Source of the DNA: an uncultured Oscillibacter sp. | GTDB lineage: Bacteria > Bacillota > Clostridia > Oscillospirales > Oscillospiraceae | Direction of reading: 5' to 3' | NCBI GenBank assembly: GCA_902490355.1 | Contig: CABUDN010000049.1 | Span: 1-15,816, forward strand | DNA length: 15,816 nucleotides | Shown: piece after piece, positions 1 through 7,272 of the stretch | How positions within the stretch are numbered: position 1 is the stretch's first letter | How the letters are laid out: each line of letters starts with the position of its first letter | The notes under the pieces: model-generated | Seen by the model: only the letters and a program-made list of their open reading frames with translations | The model's database searches: none | Told to the model about the DNA's origin: nothing | Made by a program: the position numbers and the translations under genes

Positions 1-48
1 CGAGATAAAGGAATGTGACTGGAGTTCAGACGTGTGCTCTTCCGATCT
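1..48 (+). other. Illumina TruSeq i7 adapter remnant (sequencing artefact)
   Basis: Bases 1-6 (CGAGAT) match the end of the P7 flow-cell sequence. Bases 7-14 (AAAGGAAT) sit where the i7 index lies, and as the reverse complement ATTCCTTT they match what I recall of TruSeq index 27. Bases 15-48 match the TruSeq read-2 adapter, ending in the familiar GCTCTTCCGATCT. This is library adapter left on the contig end, not genomic DNA. Genuine sequence begins at about base 49. Confidence 0.97.
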
Positions 49-266
49 CAGCATGCCGCAGCCGCAGGATGGGGAGCAGCGGTGTAATTGCCGGAAAGGC
101 TTGCAGTCTGCAGGTTATTCGGGGAAGGGGCCTTCAAAGATGTGTGAGGAGGTGTTTTGGGATTGAAGCCTGACGGCTGTATTGAAGGAGGTCCCCTCAG
201 GTAAAAGATGATTCTATCGTGTTCCAAAGAGTAAATTCAATTTAGGAGGAAGAGAGGTAGGGAACC
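49..266. other. Leader region upstream of the symporter gene, no gene recognised
   Basis: This stretch lies between the adapter and the first gene. Short frames stay open from the contig edge to stops near 164-173, so the tail of an upstream gene is possible, but nothing recognisable is encoded. An AAGGAGG-like sequence near 185-191 precedes only a very short frame. The AGGAGGAAGAGAGG stretch at about 243-256 is the ribosome binding site of the gene starting at 267. I found no convincing -35/-10 pair. Confidence 0.5.
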
Positions 267-1658
267 ATGCCTGCATTTATTGATTCGATTTTGAATACGG
301 CCAACGCTATTTCCAACTGGATCTGGGGTATCCCAATGCTGATTTTGCTGGGAATTGGTGGCACATTTCTGTCTGCGAGATTGGGATTTTTCCAGTTTCG
401 TCATTTGGGGTTTATTTTGAAGCGCAAGTGGGCTCAGATGCGTGAGCCAAAGAAAGGCGAGAAAGTATCTGGTTTTCAGGCAATGACTGCAGCACTGGGC
501 AATACACTGGGACCTGGCAATATTGCCGGTACACCTGTTGCCATTGCCTTAGGCGGCCCGGGTGGATTGTTTTGGATGTTTATTGTGGGACTAATTTCCT
601 CCGGAACGAAGTTTTGCGAAGTTACGCTGGCTATGAAATATCGGACCAAAGACCCGAATGGTGAATACCTTGGGGGGCCGGTGCAGTATTTGAGCAAGTG
701 CTTCAAGAAGCCCTGGCTTGGGACGTTCTATTGCTATGCCCTTATTATTGGAATGTGCTTCCATTTGATGTATCAGTCTACCAGTATAGCCGATATGGGA
801 AAAACCGTGAGCGTACCGCCTATTGTCACCGGCGTGTTGCTGATGGTTGCCGCTGGCGCGGTTGTGATGGGCGGTATTCACCGTCTTGCAAAGGTTACGG
901 AGAAGATGGTGCCGTTCATGGCTCTGTTTTACATTGTCGGCGGCCTGATCGTGATTGCGATCAACTATGATAGGATTATCCCTTCCCTTACCGCGATGGT
1001 TACCCAGGCGTTTACCGGTTCAGCTGCTATTGGCGGTTTTGCCGGTTCTACCATTGCTTCTGCCTTCCGCTGGGGACTTGCCAGAGGAACCGCTTCCAAT
1101 GATGCCGGCAATGGCCTGGCCTCGATTGTTCATTCTTCTACAGAGGAAGATGTTCATCCCGTTGAGCAGGGCCTGTGGGGTGTGATTGAGGTTTTCCTCG
1201 ATACCAATGTCGTCTGTATGATTACCGGGCTGGTGGTTTTGACCAGCGGCATCTGGACGGAGCTGCCTTCCGATCAGGCTTCTACATTTGCAGGACTTGC
1301 GTTTGAGCGGGCTTTTGGCGGAGTTGCCGGCAGTGCTTTTGTAACATTCACGCTGTTCCTGTTTGTTTTTAGCAGTGTCATTGCCATTATTTACATGACG
1401 GACCGCATGGTCATGTATGCCTGGGGGCCGAAAGCCGTGCTGCCGATGCGTATTTTCTATCTGCTTCTGCTGCCGCTCGGATCTGTTTGCGGCCTGTCCG
1501 TTATTATCCGTGTTCTGGATCTGGCCAGTGCCTGCTTCATGATTCCTAATATGATTGGTTTGCTGATGAAATCCGGTGAGATTAAGACTTTGGTGAACGA
1601 TTATTTCAGTAATCCGGAATATTACAGTAAGGCAAAAATTAAGGAGTCCAGAAAGTAA
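267..1658 (+). CDS. AGCS-family sodium:alanine/glycine (amino acid) symporter
   Basis: A 463-residue polytopic inner-membrane protein of the alanine or glycine:cation symporter (AGCS) family, which couples sodium or proton entry to uptake of small neutral amino acids. It has about ten to eleven hydrophobic segments and the usual family length. The signature lies at residues 78-99: GPGNIAG, then ALGGPGG, followed by a conserved TKF/E helix. The motif is divergent, because most relatives read GTGNIAG. The second signature (SNDAG followed by HPVEQGLWG, about residues 278-304) and a conserved TSGIW segment are also present. The ATG at 267 follows a purine-rich AGGAGG site. It heads a + strand operon with RidA and a D-serine dehydratase-like enzyme, so D- or L-serine, alanine or threonine are reasonable substrates. 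That substrate is inferred from neighbours only. Confidence 0.9.
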   Translation: MPAFIDSILNTANAISNWIWGIPMLILLGIGGTFLSARLGFFQFRHLGFILKRKWAQMREPKKGEKVSGFQAMTAALGNTLGPGNIAGTPVAIALGGPGGLFWMFIVGLISSGTKFCEVTLAMKYRTKDPNGEYLGGPVQYLSKCFKKPWLGTFYCYALIIGMCFHLMYQSTSIADMGKTVSVPPIVTGVLLMVAAGAVVMGGIHRLAKVTEKMVPFMALFYIVGGLIVIAINYDRIIPSLTAMVTQAFTGSAAIGGFAGSTIASAFRWGLARGTASNDAGNGLASIVHSSTEEDVHPVEQGLWGVIEVFLDTNVVCMITGLVVLTSGIWTELPSDQASTFAGLAFERAFGGVAGSAFVTFTLFLFVFSSVIAIIYMTDRMVMYAWGPKAVLPMRIFYLLLLPLGSVCGLSVIIRVLDLASACFMIPNMIGLLMKSGEIKTLVNDYFSNPEYYSKAKIKESRK

Positions 1659-1677
1659 CGCCCATCGAGATCGCAAA

Positions 1678-1776
1678 ATGAGCGCTTTGTTCATTGAAGC
1701 TATATGGGACGGCGGCCATGCTGTATTCATAATTGCCGGAATCCTTTCGGTTGCTGTGATGCAAAGACCAATATGA
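1678..1776 (+). CDS. Possible 32-aa single-pass membrane peptide
   Basis: A short ATG frame lies alone in the 173-bp gap between the symporter and the RidA gene. It encodes 32 residues beginning MSALFIEAIWDGG, with a hydrophobic segment (AVFIIAGILSVAVM) long enough for one transmembrane helix, and it ends in TGA at 1774-1776. Only a weak GAG-type purine stretch precedes the ATG, so translation may depend on coupling to the symporter stop 18 bp upstream. Some secondary transporters, for example NSS-type MetP with MetS, have tiny membrane subunits. I know of none for AGCS proteins, so this is a candidate only. Confidence 0.35.
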   Translation: MSALFIEAIWDGGHAVFIIAGILSVAVMQRPI

Positions 1777-1831
1777 TCCGGAGATGGGAAGAGTATTTTT
1801 CAACAATAAAAGCGGAAAGGGAGTAGAGATT

Positions 1832-2293
1832 ATGGACGTATATGCAAGATTAAAAGAACTCGGTGTGGAGCTTCCGCCTCCTGCACCTGCTGGTGGTGTT
1901 TATAAGCCTGTCAAGCAGGTTGGGGATGTGCTTTATGTTTCGGGACAGGGCTGTACAAAAAACGGAGTCCCTGTTTTTACTGGAAAGGTTGGAGCAGAGC
2001 GTACAGTTGAAGAAGGACAGGAAGCTGCCCGAATTTGTGCATTGAATGCCTTGAGTGCTCTGGATGCTTACTTGGGGGACTTGAACAAGATCAAATGCTT
2101 GGTTAAGACGCAGGGATTTGTTGCAAGCGCTCCGGGGTTCAATATGCAGCCTAAGGTCGTCAACGGTGCGTCGGATCTGCTGGCCGATATCTGGGGGGAA
2201 GAAGACGGTATTGGTGCCAGAACCGCAATCTCCGCCATGGAGCTGCCGGATAACATTACGGCGGAAATTGAGTTTATCTTCCAGCTGAAGTGA
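1832..2293 (+). CDS. RidA family (YjgF/YER057c/UK114) enamine/imine deaminase
   Basis: A 153-residue cytosolic protein of the RidA superfamily, whose active members hydrolyse 2-aminoacrylate and related imines released by PLP enzymes. The arginine that canonical RidA uses (Arg105) is present as R130 in GARTAIS. A glutamate 15 residues later (E145 in TAEIEF) matches canonical Glu120, so this should be a catalytically competent member. I chose the ATG at 1832, preceded by AAAGGGAG at about 1816-1823. The frame can be extended upstream to 1784, but that adds a non-homologous leader. The stop is 11 bp before the next start, with that gene's Shine-Dalgarno overlapping the stop, so the two are probably coupled. 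Its role is likely to detoxify aminoacrylate made by the neighbouring dehydratase. The length is somewhat above the usual ~125-130 residues because of an N-terminal extension. Confidence 0.9.
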   Translation: MDVYARLKELGVELPPPAPAGGVYKPVKQVGDVLYVSGQGCTKNGVPVFTGKVGAERTVEEGQEAARICALNALSALDAYLGDLNKIKCLVKTQGFVASAPGFNMQPKVVNGASDLLADIWGEEDGIGARTAISAMELPDNITAEIEFIFQLK

Positions 2294-2304
2294 AGGAGGA
2301 GTAT

Positions 2305-3423
2305 ATGGATGCAGCAATCTATCAGTTTGAGAGTCAGGACAAGGTCATTACTCCCGCGCTGATCTATTATAAAGAATTCATCATCAAGAATATTGAAACC
2401 GCGATTCGTATTGCGGGCGATGCGAAGAGGCTTTGGCCACACACCAAGACGCATAAAACGCGTGAGATCACGGAATTGTTGATTGCACACGGAGTGACGC
2501 GATTCAAGTGTGCGACGATCGCTGAAGCAGAGGTTGCTGCTTCCTGCGGCCCGACGGATATTATTCTGGCATATCCTTTAGTTGGACCGAATGCGGCGCG
2601 CTTCATTGCGCTTAAGAAGGCATTTCCGGAAGTCCGGTTTTGGGCGATTGGAGACAATCTGGATCGGATCAGGGAGCTTGGAAGTGCGGCTGTGAAAGCA
2701 GATACCACGATCGATTTCTTGGTGGATGTGAATTTGGGGCAGGACCGTACCGGAGTGGCGATTGACAAGGTAGTGGATTTTTATGAAGCTGCGGCGGCAA
2801 TTGATGGCATCGTGCCGGATGGCTGTCATTGCTATGATGGGCATATCCACCAGTCTGACTTTGAAGTTCGCACACGGTTGGCGGCTGAGATTATGGAGGC
2901 AACAACTGCGGTGAAGCAGGAGCTGCTCTCCAAAGGATATTCCTGCACCAATATGGTTATGGGCGGAACACCGACATTCCCCTGTTATGCTCAGTACCCG
3001 GATGTCTTTTTGTCTCCTGGAACCATGTTTCTTTCGGATTATGGCTATGGGAGTAGTTATCGGGAGATGGATCTCATGCCGGCCGGTGTTGTGATGAGCC
3101 GGGTGATCAGCCGGCCAACAGCCACCAAGTTTACATTGGATCTGGGGTACAAGGGTGTGGCTTCAGATCCGGAAGGTGTGCGGGGTGTGATTGTCGGATT
3201 GGAAGATATTGCGGTTCCGGTCAGCCAAAATGAAGAGCATTGGATTTTTGAAGTTACTGCCGGCAAAGAGGACAAGATTCCACCTGTGGGAACGGAAGTG
3301 TTTGTGATCCCAACACATATCTGTCCTACCAGCGCCTTGTATCCCTCGGTTCCGGTTGTGGAAAACGGGAAAATTACTGAATATTGGGAGATTGCCGCAC
3401 GAAACCGCAAGATTACGTATTGA
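2305..3423 (+). CDS. Fold-type III PLP enzyme, D-serine dehydratase / D-threonine aldolase family
   Basis: A 372-residue enzyme with an alanine-racemase-type N-terminal barrel and a C-terminal beta domain. The PHTKTHK motif (residues 45-51) carries the Schiff-base lysine, by family analogy K48. A conserved CYDGH motif lies mid-barrel and a glycine-rich MGGTP segment fits the PLP phosphate site. Near the C-terminus THICPT supplies H338 and C340, the His-x-Cys metal site of the zinc-dependent D-serine dehydratase (DSD1) group. Members either dehydrate D-serine to pyruvate and ammonia or cleave D-threonine-type beta-hydroxy amino acids. The RidA gene immediately upstream favours a dehydratase that releases aminoacrylate. 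The start is ATG 2305 behind AAGGAGG (2293-2299). An in-frame GTG at 2290 lies on that site and is rejected. A D-threonine aldolase remains possible. Confidence 0.85.
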   Translation: MDAAIYQFESQDKVITPALIYYKEFIIKNIETAIRIAGDAKRLWPHTKTHKTREITELLIAHGVTRFKCATIAEAEVAASCGPTDIILAYPLVGPNAARFIALKKAFPEVRFWAIGDNLDRIRELGSAAVKADTTIDFLVDVNLGQDRTGVAIDKVVDFYEAAAAIDGIVPDGCHCYDGHIHQSDFEVRTRLAAEIMEATTAVKQELLSKGYSCTNMVMGGTPTFPCYAQYPDVFLSPGTMFLSDYGYGSSYREMDLMPAGVVMSRVISRPTATKFTLDLGYKGVASDPEGVRGVIVGLEDIAVPVSQNEEHWIFEVTAGKEDKIPPVGTEVFVIPTHICPTSALYPSVPVVENGKITEYWEIAARNRKITY

Positions 3424-3543
3424 GTTAAAAGCATGCTGTTCTCGTGAGAGTTTCATTGGGCAACGGAATGGATGAGGGAGAGGTTTTGTTATATTATCGA
3501 ACGAAGCCCTGACAGGATTGAATTATTCCGTACCTCCTAAACA

Positions 3544-3584
3544 CTCAACCCCGGCCTGTACATTGCGTGCAGGCCGGGGTTGAG
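3544..3584 (+). terminator. Strong perfect hairpin downstream of the D-amino-acid operon
   Basis: A perfect 15-bp inverted repeat (3544-3558 pairing with 3570-3584, arm CTCAACCCCGGCCTG) with an 11-nt loop lies 120 bp after the PLP-enzyme stop. What follows is A/T-rich but not a true U-tract, so termination is inferred from position and stem stability. It could equally be a transcript-stabilising or bidirectional structure between the convergent operons. Confidence 0.55.
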
Positions 3585-3831
3585 ATGTAAAATATATACA
3601 TGATTGCTGAAGAGAGATCTGAGGCCGAAAACCTGTATATCCATATAAGATCTTGAAATGAGACGGATTTGCTGATTATTTGCAGAGCCAATTCCAGTAC
3701 GCTGAATGGCTGCATGGTTGTACGGCTGGAGTGTCCGGATGACTGTCTGTTGCAAATCGTTCATATCGCCTCATAAGGTGTGCCTGCTCCCGTTTGATAA
3801 ATGGAGTGCACACCGGGAGAGTGCAGCGAAC
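3585..3831. other. Intergenic stretch without a recognised gene
   Basis: This is the middle of the gap between two convergent operons. Short frames exist on both strands, but none has a convincing start or recognisable content, and one of them runs through the hairpin. Two short complementary pairs are visible at its right end (3777-3783 with 3808-3814, and 3787-3791 with 3815-3819). They are mutually competing and I assign no function. Confidence 0.4.
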
Positions 3832-3866
3832 ACAGGCCACGGCATCGTAAAGATGCCGTGGCCTGT
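3832..3866 (-). terminator. Perfect hairpin downstream of the glycyl-radical operon
   Basis: A 15-bp perfect stem (3832-3846 with 3852-3866, arm ACAGGCCACGGCATC) closes a 5-nt loop, 99 bp beyond the activase stop codon at 3965 on the - strand. No clear U-run follows on either strand. It is assigned as the operon's 3' terminator or mRNA-end structure from position only. Confidence 0.5.
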
Positions 3867-3964
3867 ATCATATCATAGATGGGTGTTTGCTGAATCGGAC
3901 AGAAACCCGCACTGTACGGTCTCGGACACAGCCGGGAAAGAGGTGCTGGGGAGGAAAAGACAAA

Positions 3965-4873
3965 TCAGCCGCCTACCATCACCGGCAGGTCCCGTTCCCG
4001 GAAGATTTGACAGGCTGCATCGATTTGCTCTGGTGTCAGTACCGGCGTGCCTGCCAGCGTGTACGGACGGAAGAGACGGTCATATTTGCTGATGCCGGCC
4101 AGAGAATAGGGGTGCAGATCCACCTGGACATGACCGGGGAGAGAGGCGATAAAATCCGCAAGTTTGAAGAGCTCCTCGGGGGTATCATTGCAGCCGGGAA
4201 TCAGAGGAATGCAGACTGTCATATCCGGGTGGTGGGCGGCGGCATAGCGTGCGTTGGCCAGGATCTGAGCGTTGCCGGCACCCGTGTACTGCTGGTGCAG
4301 TTCCGGAGTGATGAGCTTGATGTCAAACATGAGGTGATCTACCAGAGGAAGGAGATGTGCGAAAACTTCCGGATCACCGTAACCACAGGTTTCAATGGCA
4401 GTGTTAAGTCCATTGGCCTTACAGGATTCCAACAGCGCCAGCGTGAATTCCGGCTGAGCCAGTACCTCTCCTCCGGTCAGCGTCACGCCGCCGGTCTCCT
4501 GATAAAACGGTCGGTCCTTCAGGCAGGTCTGAACCACGTCCTCCACGGATACCAGCTTTCCATATACACGCATGGCATTGACGGGACAATGCTCCGCGCA
4601 CAGCAGGCAGTCTGTGCACTTGCTGTGGTCAATTACCCGGCCCAGAGGCGCGGCCGCAACAGCATCTGCCGGGCAAACCAGGCTGCATGCACCGCAGCCA
4701 ATGCAGGTTTCGGCGTAGTGCAATACCTCCGGAATGGCCCGCTGGGATTCTGGGTTAAAGCACCACCGGCATCGCAGCGGACAGCCTTTGAGGAATACGG
4801 CCGTACGGATGCCGGGGCCGTCATAGGTGGAAAAGCCCTGGATCTTGAAAATGTATCCGCTGGGTGAGGTCAT
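3965..4873 (-). CDS. Glycyl radical enzyme activating protein (radical SAM activase)
   Basis: A 302-residue radical SAM enzyme that would install the glycyl radical on the adjacent enzyme by hydrogen abstraction with a 5'-deoxyadenosyl radical. The SAM-cluster motif is CPLRCRWC (C31, C35, C38). A ferredoxin-like insert follows with two four-cysteine sets, C57/C60/C63/C67 and C86/C89/C92/C96. This is typical of activases for glycerol-, choline- and hydroxyproline-type eliminases and absent from the short pyruvate formate-lyase activase. TGGE (133-136) is the SAM-binding motif. Length is normal for the class. The start is ATG 4873, behind an AGGCGG-type site; the open frame continues upstream into the preceding gene but lacks homology there. 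It lies 19 bp after the stop of the glycyl radical enzyme and is the last gene of the operon. Confidence 0.93.
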   Translation of the reverse strand: MTSPSGYIFKIQGFSTYDGPGIRTAVFLKGCPLRCRWCFNPESQRAIPEVLHYAETCIGCGACSLVCPADAVAAAPLGRVIDHSKCTDCLLCAEHCPVNAMRVYGKLVSVEDVVQTCLKDRPFYQETGGVTLTGGEVLAQPEFTLALLESCKANGLNTAIETCGYGDPEVFAHLLPLVDHLMFDIKLITPELHQQYTGAGNAQILANARYAAAHHPDMTVCIPLIPGCNDTPEELFKLADFIASLPGHVQVDLHPYSLAGISKYDRLFRPYTLAGTPVLTPEQIDAACQIFRERDLPVMVGG

Positions 4874-4892
4874 GAATTCCGCCTGCTTTCTT

Positions 4893-7247
4893 TCAGATAT
4901 GATGCTCCGTACGGTGAATGATGTCATCCTGACAGCCGTCTCCCAGCTCGATGAAATAGGCTGCATAGCCTGCCACCTTTACCATAAGGTCGGTGTGCTT
5001 TTCCGGATGGAGCTTGGCATCCCGCAGCGTTTCCACCGATACGATGTTGTATCCGATATTGCTGCCCCCCAGAGCAAAAAAGCCATCCGTCAGGTCGATG
5101 AGTTTTTCCAGACGGCGGTCGTCCTTCACATCCTCGGGGCTGATGTGCCGGTTGAGCACGGTGCCGTTGGAAGCCCGGTCGTGGGGAAGCTTGGCCACGG
5201 AACGCAGAGAGGCGGTGAGGCCGGAGATATCCCGTCCTGCGTTGGGAGAGAGGGAGTCCGAGAGCTGTTCGCCCTTTCTCCTGCCGTCGGGAGAAGCGGC
5301 GGTGCCGAGCCCCAGGTTGAAATTGGCGGTGACGGACCAGAAGCCCGGACGGAATGTTCCGCCCCGGGTATTCCGGTATTTAGCAAATTCATCACAGAAG
5401 AAATTTGCAATTTCACAGGCCAAAGCGTCCGGCTCCTCCAGATCGTTGCCATAGCGGTCCTGGAACTGGTCGATCATCCGCCAGATGTCTTCATGCCCCA
5501 CGAAATCGTCGTCCAGTGCCTGGACCAGAGATTCCAGGGAGAGACGCTTTTGTGCGAAGACCACCTTCTTGATGAACATCAGGGAGTCCACGATATTGGC
5601 GATGCCTACCATTAGGGGACTGGTGAAATTATACCGGGCACCGCCTTCGATGACATCCTTTGCGTTTTGGATGCAGTCGCCGGTGAGCAGTGAGACTGAG
5701 GTCTGCGGCATCAGCTGCATATGAACGCCATCAATGAGATTGCTCCAGCGTACATGGCGGGCAATCATCTGAGACATTACCTGCTTATACGCGGAAAAGA
5801 GTTCATCAAAGGAGGTAAACGCCTCCGGAGGCTGAATAGGGTCCACAACCTGCGTTCCGGTGAGGGCGCATCGGCCCTGATGCAGACAAAGCTCCAGAAT
5901 TTTTACCAGATTGAACCAGCCGCCGGGAGCCCGGATCCATGTGTTGCAGGTGGCATATTCTACGCAGCCGGTAGGAGTATAGTTTCGGGCCTCCTCCAGA
6001 GGCAGACCATCCCGGGTAAGGGCTTGGATGATGACTTCGTCGTGAAATACCTGCGGCAGCCCAAGTGCCAGACGGATGACTTGGGCACCGTGGCGCTTAA
6101 AATCTCGGGGGGTCCCGTCATGGATGCGCATGCTGAAGTCCGGCTGCTGCAAGCGCACGGCGGCGTGGGCATCCAGGCACATGTGGCTCAGCTCGTTCAC
6201 TGCATCGGAGCCGTCCGGTTTCATACCGCCGATGGTAATGTGCTCACCAAAGGGATGACCGCCGTGAAAGTAAACGCTTTCCGAGTCATCCACGTGCATG
6301 ATATCGTTGATTTTAATCCAGAAGCAGTTCAGCAGCTCCTGGGCTCGTTCCTGGGTCAGGATGCCCGTTTGAATGTCCTGTAAGTAGTAGGGATACAAGT
6401 ATTGATCCATGCGTCCGAAACTCATGGAATAGGCATTGGTCTCAATGAGACCGATGAGATGGGCGAAGTAGACGGCCTGCAGGGCTTCGTGGAAACTGGA
6501 GGCCGGATTGGCCGGCACCCGGGCGCAGATACCGGCAAGGTCTGTCAGCTCCGACTTTCGCACCGGATCAGTCGCTTCCCGGGCTTGCCGGAGCAGAAGG
6601 GCAGAGAAGCGGTTGGAAAAGTGGATGGCCGCGTCGCATACGATCTCGGCGGCATCCAGAAATTCCCTGGCGTGGCTGGGACCCGCCTCCAGAGCTTCCC
6701 GACGCTGGCGGATCTCCGCCTTAATACCGTTGTAGCCCAGGCGCAGCAGCTTCTCATAGTCCATGCAGTTATGCCCCTGGGCATTTTTCTCCAGGGATAC
6801 GGAGAAGACCAAGGTTTGCCGGGCCCGCAGAATGTCCTCCGGAAAAGCGTCATAGCAAGCCTCATACAGAGTGCGGCCTTTCCAGATCTGAGCAATTTCC
6901 TTGAGCTCCTCCCGCGCCTTTTGCCCCACTTTGAGCGGGTTGATGGTTCGGGATTCCATGAGGTCGAACTCCGTGTCGTTCATCCAGTAGATGGTGTTTT
7001 CCGGATACACCGGCGGTCTGCGGATCCCTTCGCCCTGGTTACCGGCCAGAAGATCTCCTTCCGGAACGTAGATGGTCATTTGAGAGAGAATGTCCCGAAG
7101 CGTCTTGGCGCGCTTGAGCAGGATGGGTTCCTGGCGGTACTGCTCATACGCCCGGGTCACGATCCAGGCTCGTTCCGTCCCAATTTCCGGGATGCTTTCA
7201 AAGACGGCTTTGCGTAGTTTTTCCAGCCGTTCATTCATCAAAATCAT
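4893..7247 (-). CDS. Glycyl radical enzyme, Cys-x-Glu eliminase/dehydratase class, substrate unknown
   Basis: A 784-residue enzyme of the pyruvate formate-lyase/glycyl radical family, anaerobic and oxygen-sensitive. The PFL-like barrel holds GRMDQYLYPYY (about 278-288) and the active-site loop TGCVE, with thiyl cysteine C428 and base E430. That Cys-Val-Glu arrangement marks the eliminase group (glycerol, propanediol, choline, hydroxyproline, isethionate) rather than formate lyase, which has Cys-Cys. The C-terminal loop KVAGYAAYF carries the radical glycine, G760. Most relatives have Arg where this has Lys before VAGY. After GCVE most eliminases continue with proline, whereas this one reads YATCNTW, so I will not assign a known substrate. 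ATG 7247 follows GAAAGGAG, and a nearby in-frame ATG at 7238 is too far from it. No microcompartment shell genes are nearby. Confidence 0.93.
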   Translation of the reverse strand: MILMNERLEKLRKAVFESIPEIGTERAWIVTRAYEQYRQEPILLKRAKTLRDILSQMTIYVPEGDLLAGNQGEGIRRPPVYPENTIYWMNDTEFDLMESRTINPLKVGQKAREELKEIAQIWKGRTLYEACYDAFPEDILRARQTLVFSVSLEKNAQGHNCMDYEKLLRLGYNGIKAEIRQRREALEAGPSHAREFLDAAEIVCDAAIHFSNRFSALLLRQAREATDPVRKSELTDLAGICARVPANPASSFHEALQAVYFAHLIGLIETNAYSMSFGRMDQYLYPYYLQDIQTGILTQERAQELLNCFWIKINDIMHVDDSESVYFHGGHPFGEHITIGGMKPDGSDAVNELSHMCLDAHAAVRLQQPDFSMRIHDGTPRDFKRHGAQVIRLALGLPQVFHDEVIIQALTRDGLPLEEARNYTPTGCVEYATCNTWIRAPGGWFNLVKILELCLHQGRCALTGTQVVDPIQPPEAFTSFDELFSAYKQVMSQMIARHVRWSNLIDGVHMQLMPQTSVSLLTGDCIQNAKDVIEGGARYNFTSPLMVGIANIVDSLMFIKKVVFAQKRLSLESLVQALDDDFVGHEDIWRMIDQFQDRYGNDLEEPDALACEIANFFCDEFAKYRNTRGGTFRPGFWSVTANFNLGLGTAASPDGRRKGEQLSDSLSPNAGRDISGLTASLRSVAKLPHDRASNGTVLNRHISPEDVKDDRRLEKLIDLTDGFFALGGSNIGYNIVSVETLRDAKLHPEKHTDLMVKVAGYAAYFIELGDGCQDDIIHRTEHHI

Positions 7248-7272
7248 GATGTGGATACTCCTTTCAGCCAGA

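Noticed and set aside
3777..3819. Interleaved complementary segments suggesting a pseudoknot or riboswitch
   Set aside because: The order gives no loop to cross the first stem (zero bases between the two 3' arms), so a classic H-type pseudoknot is not possible, and no expression platform or downstream start is present.
3887..4867. + strand open frame (326 codons) opposite the activase
   Set aside because: The - strand frame carries the CxxxCxxC and double four-cysteine motifs. The + strand frame has no family features.
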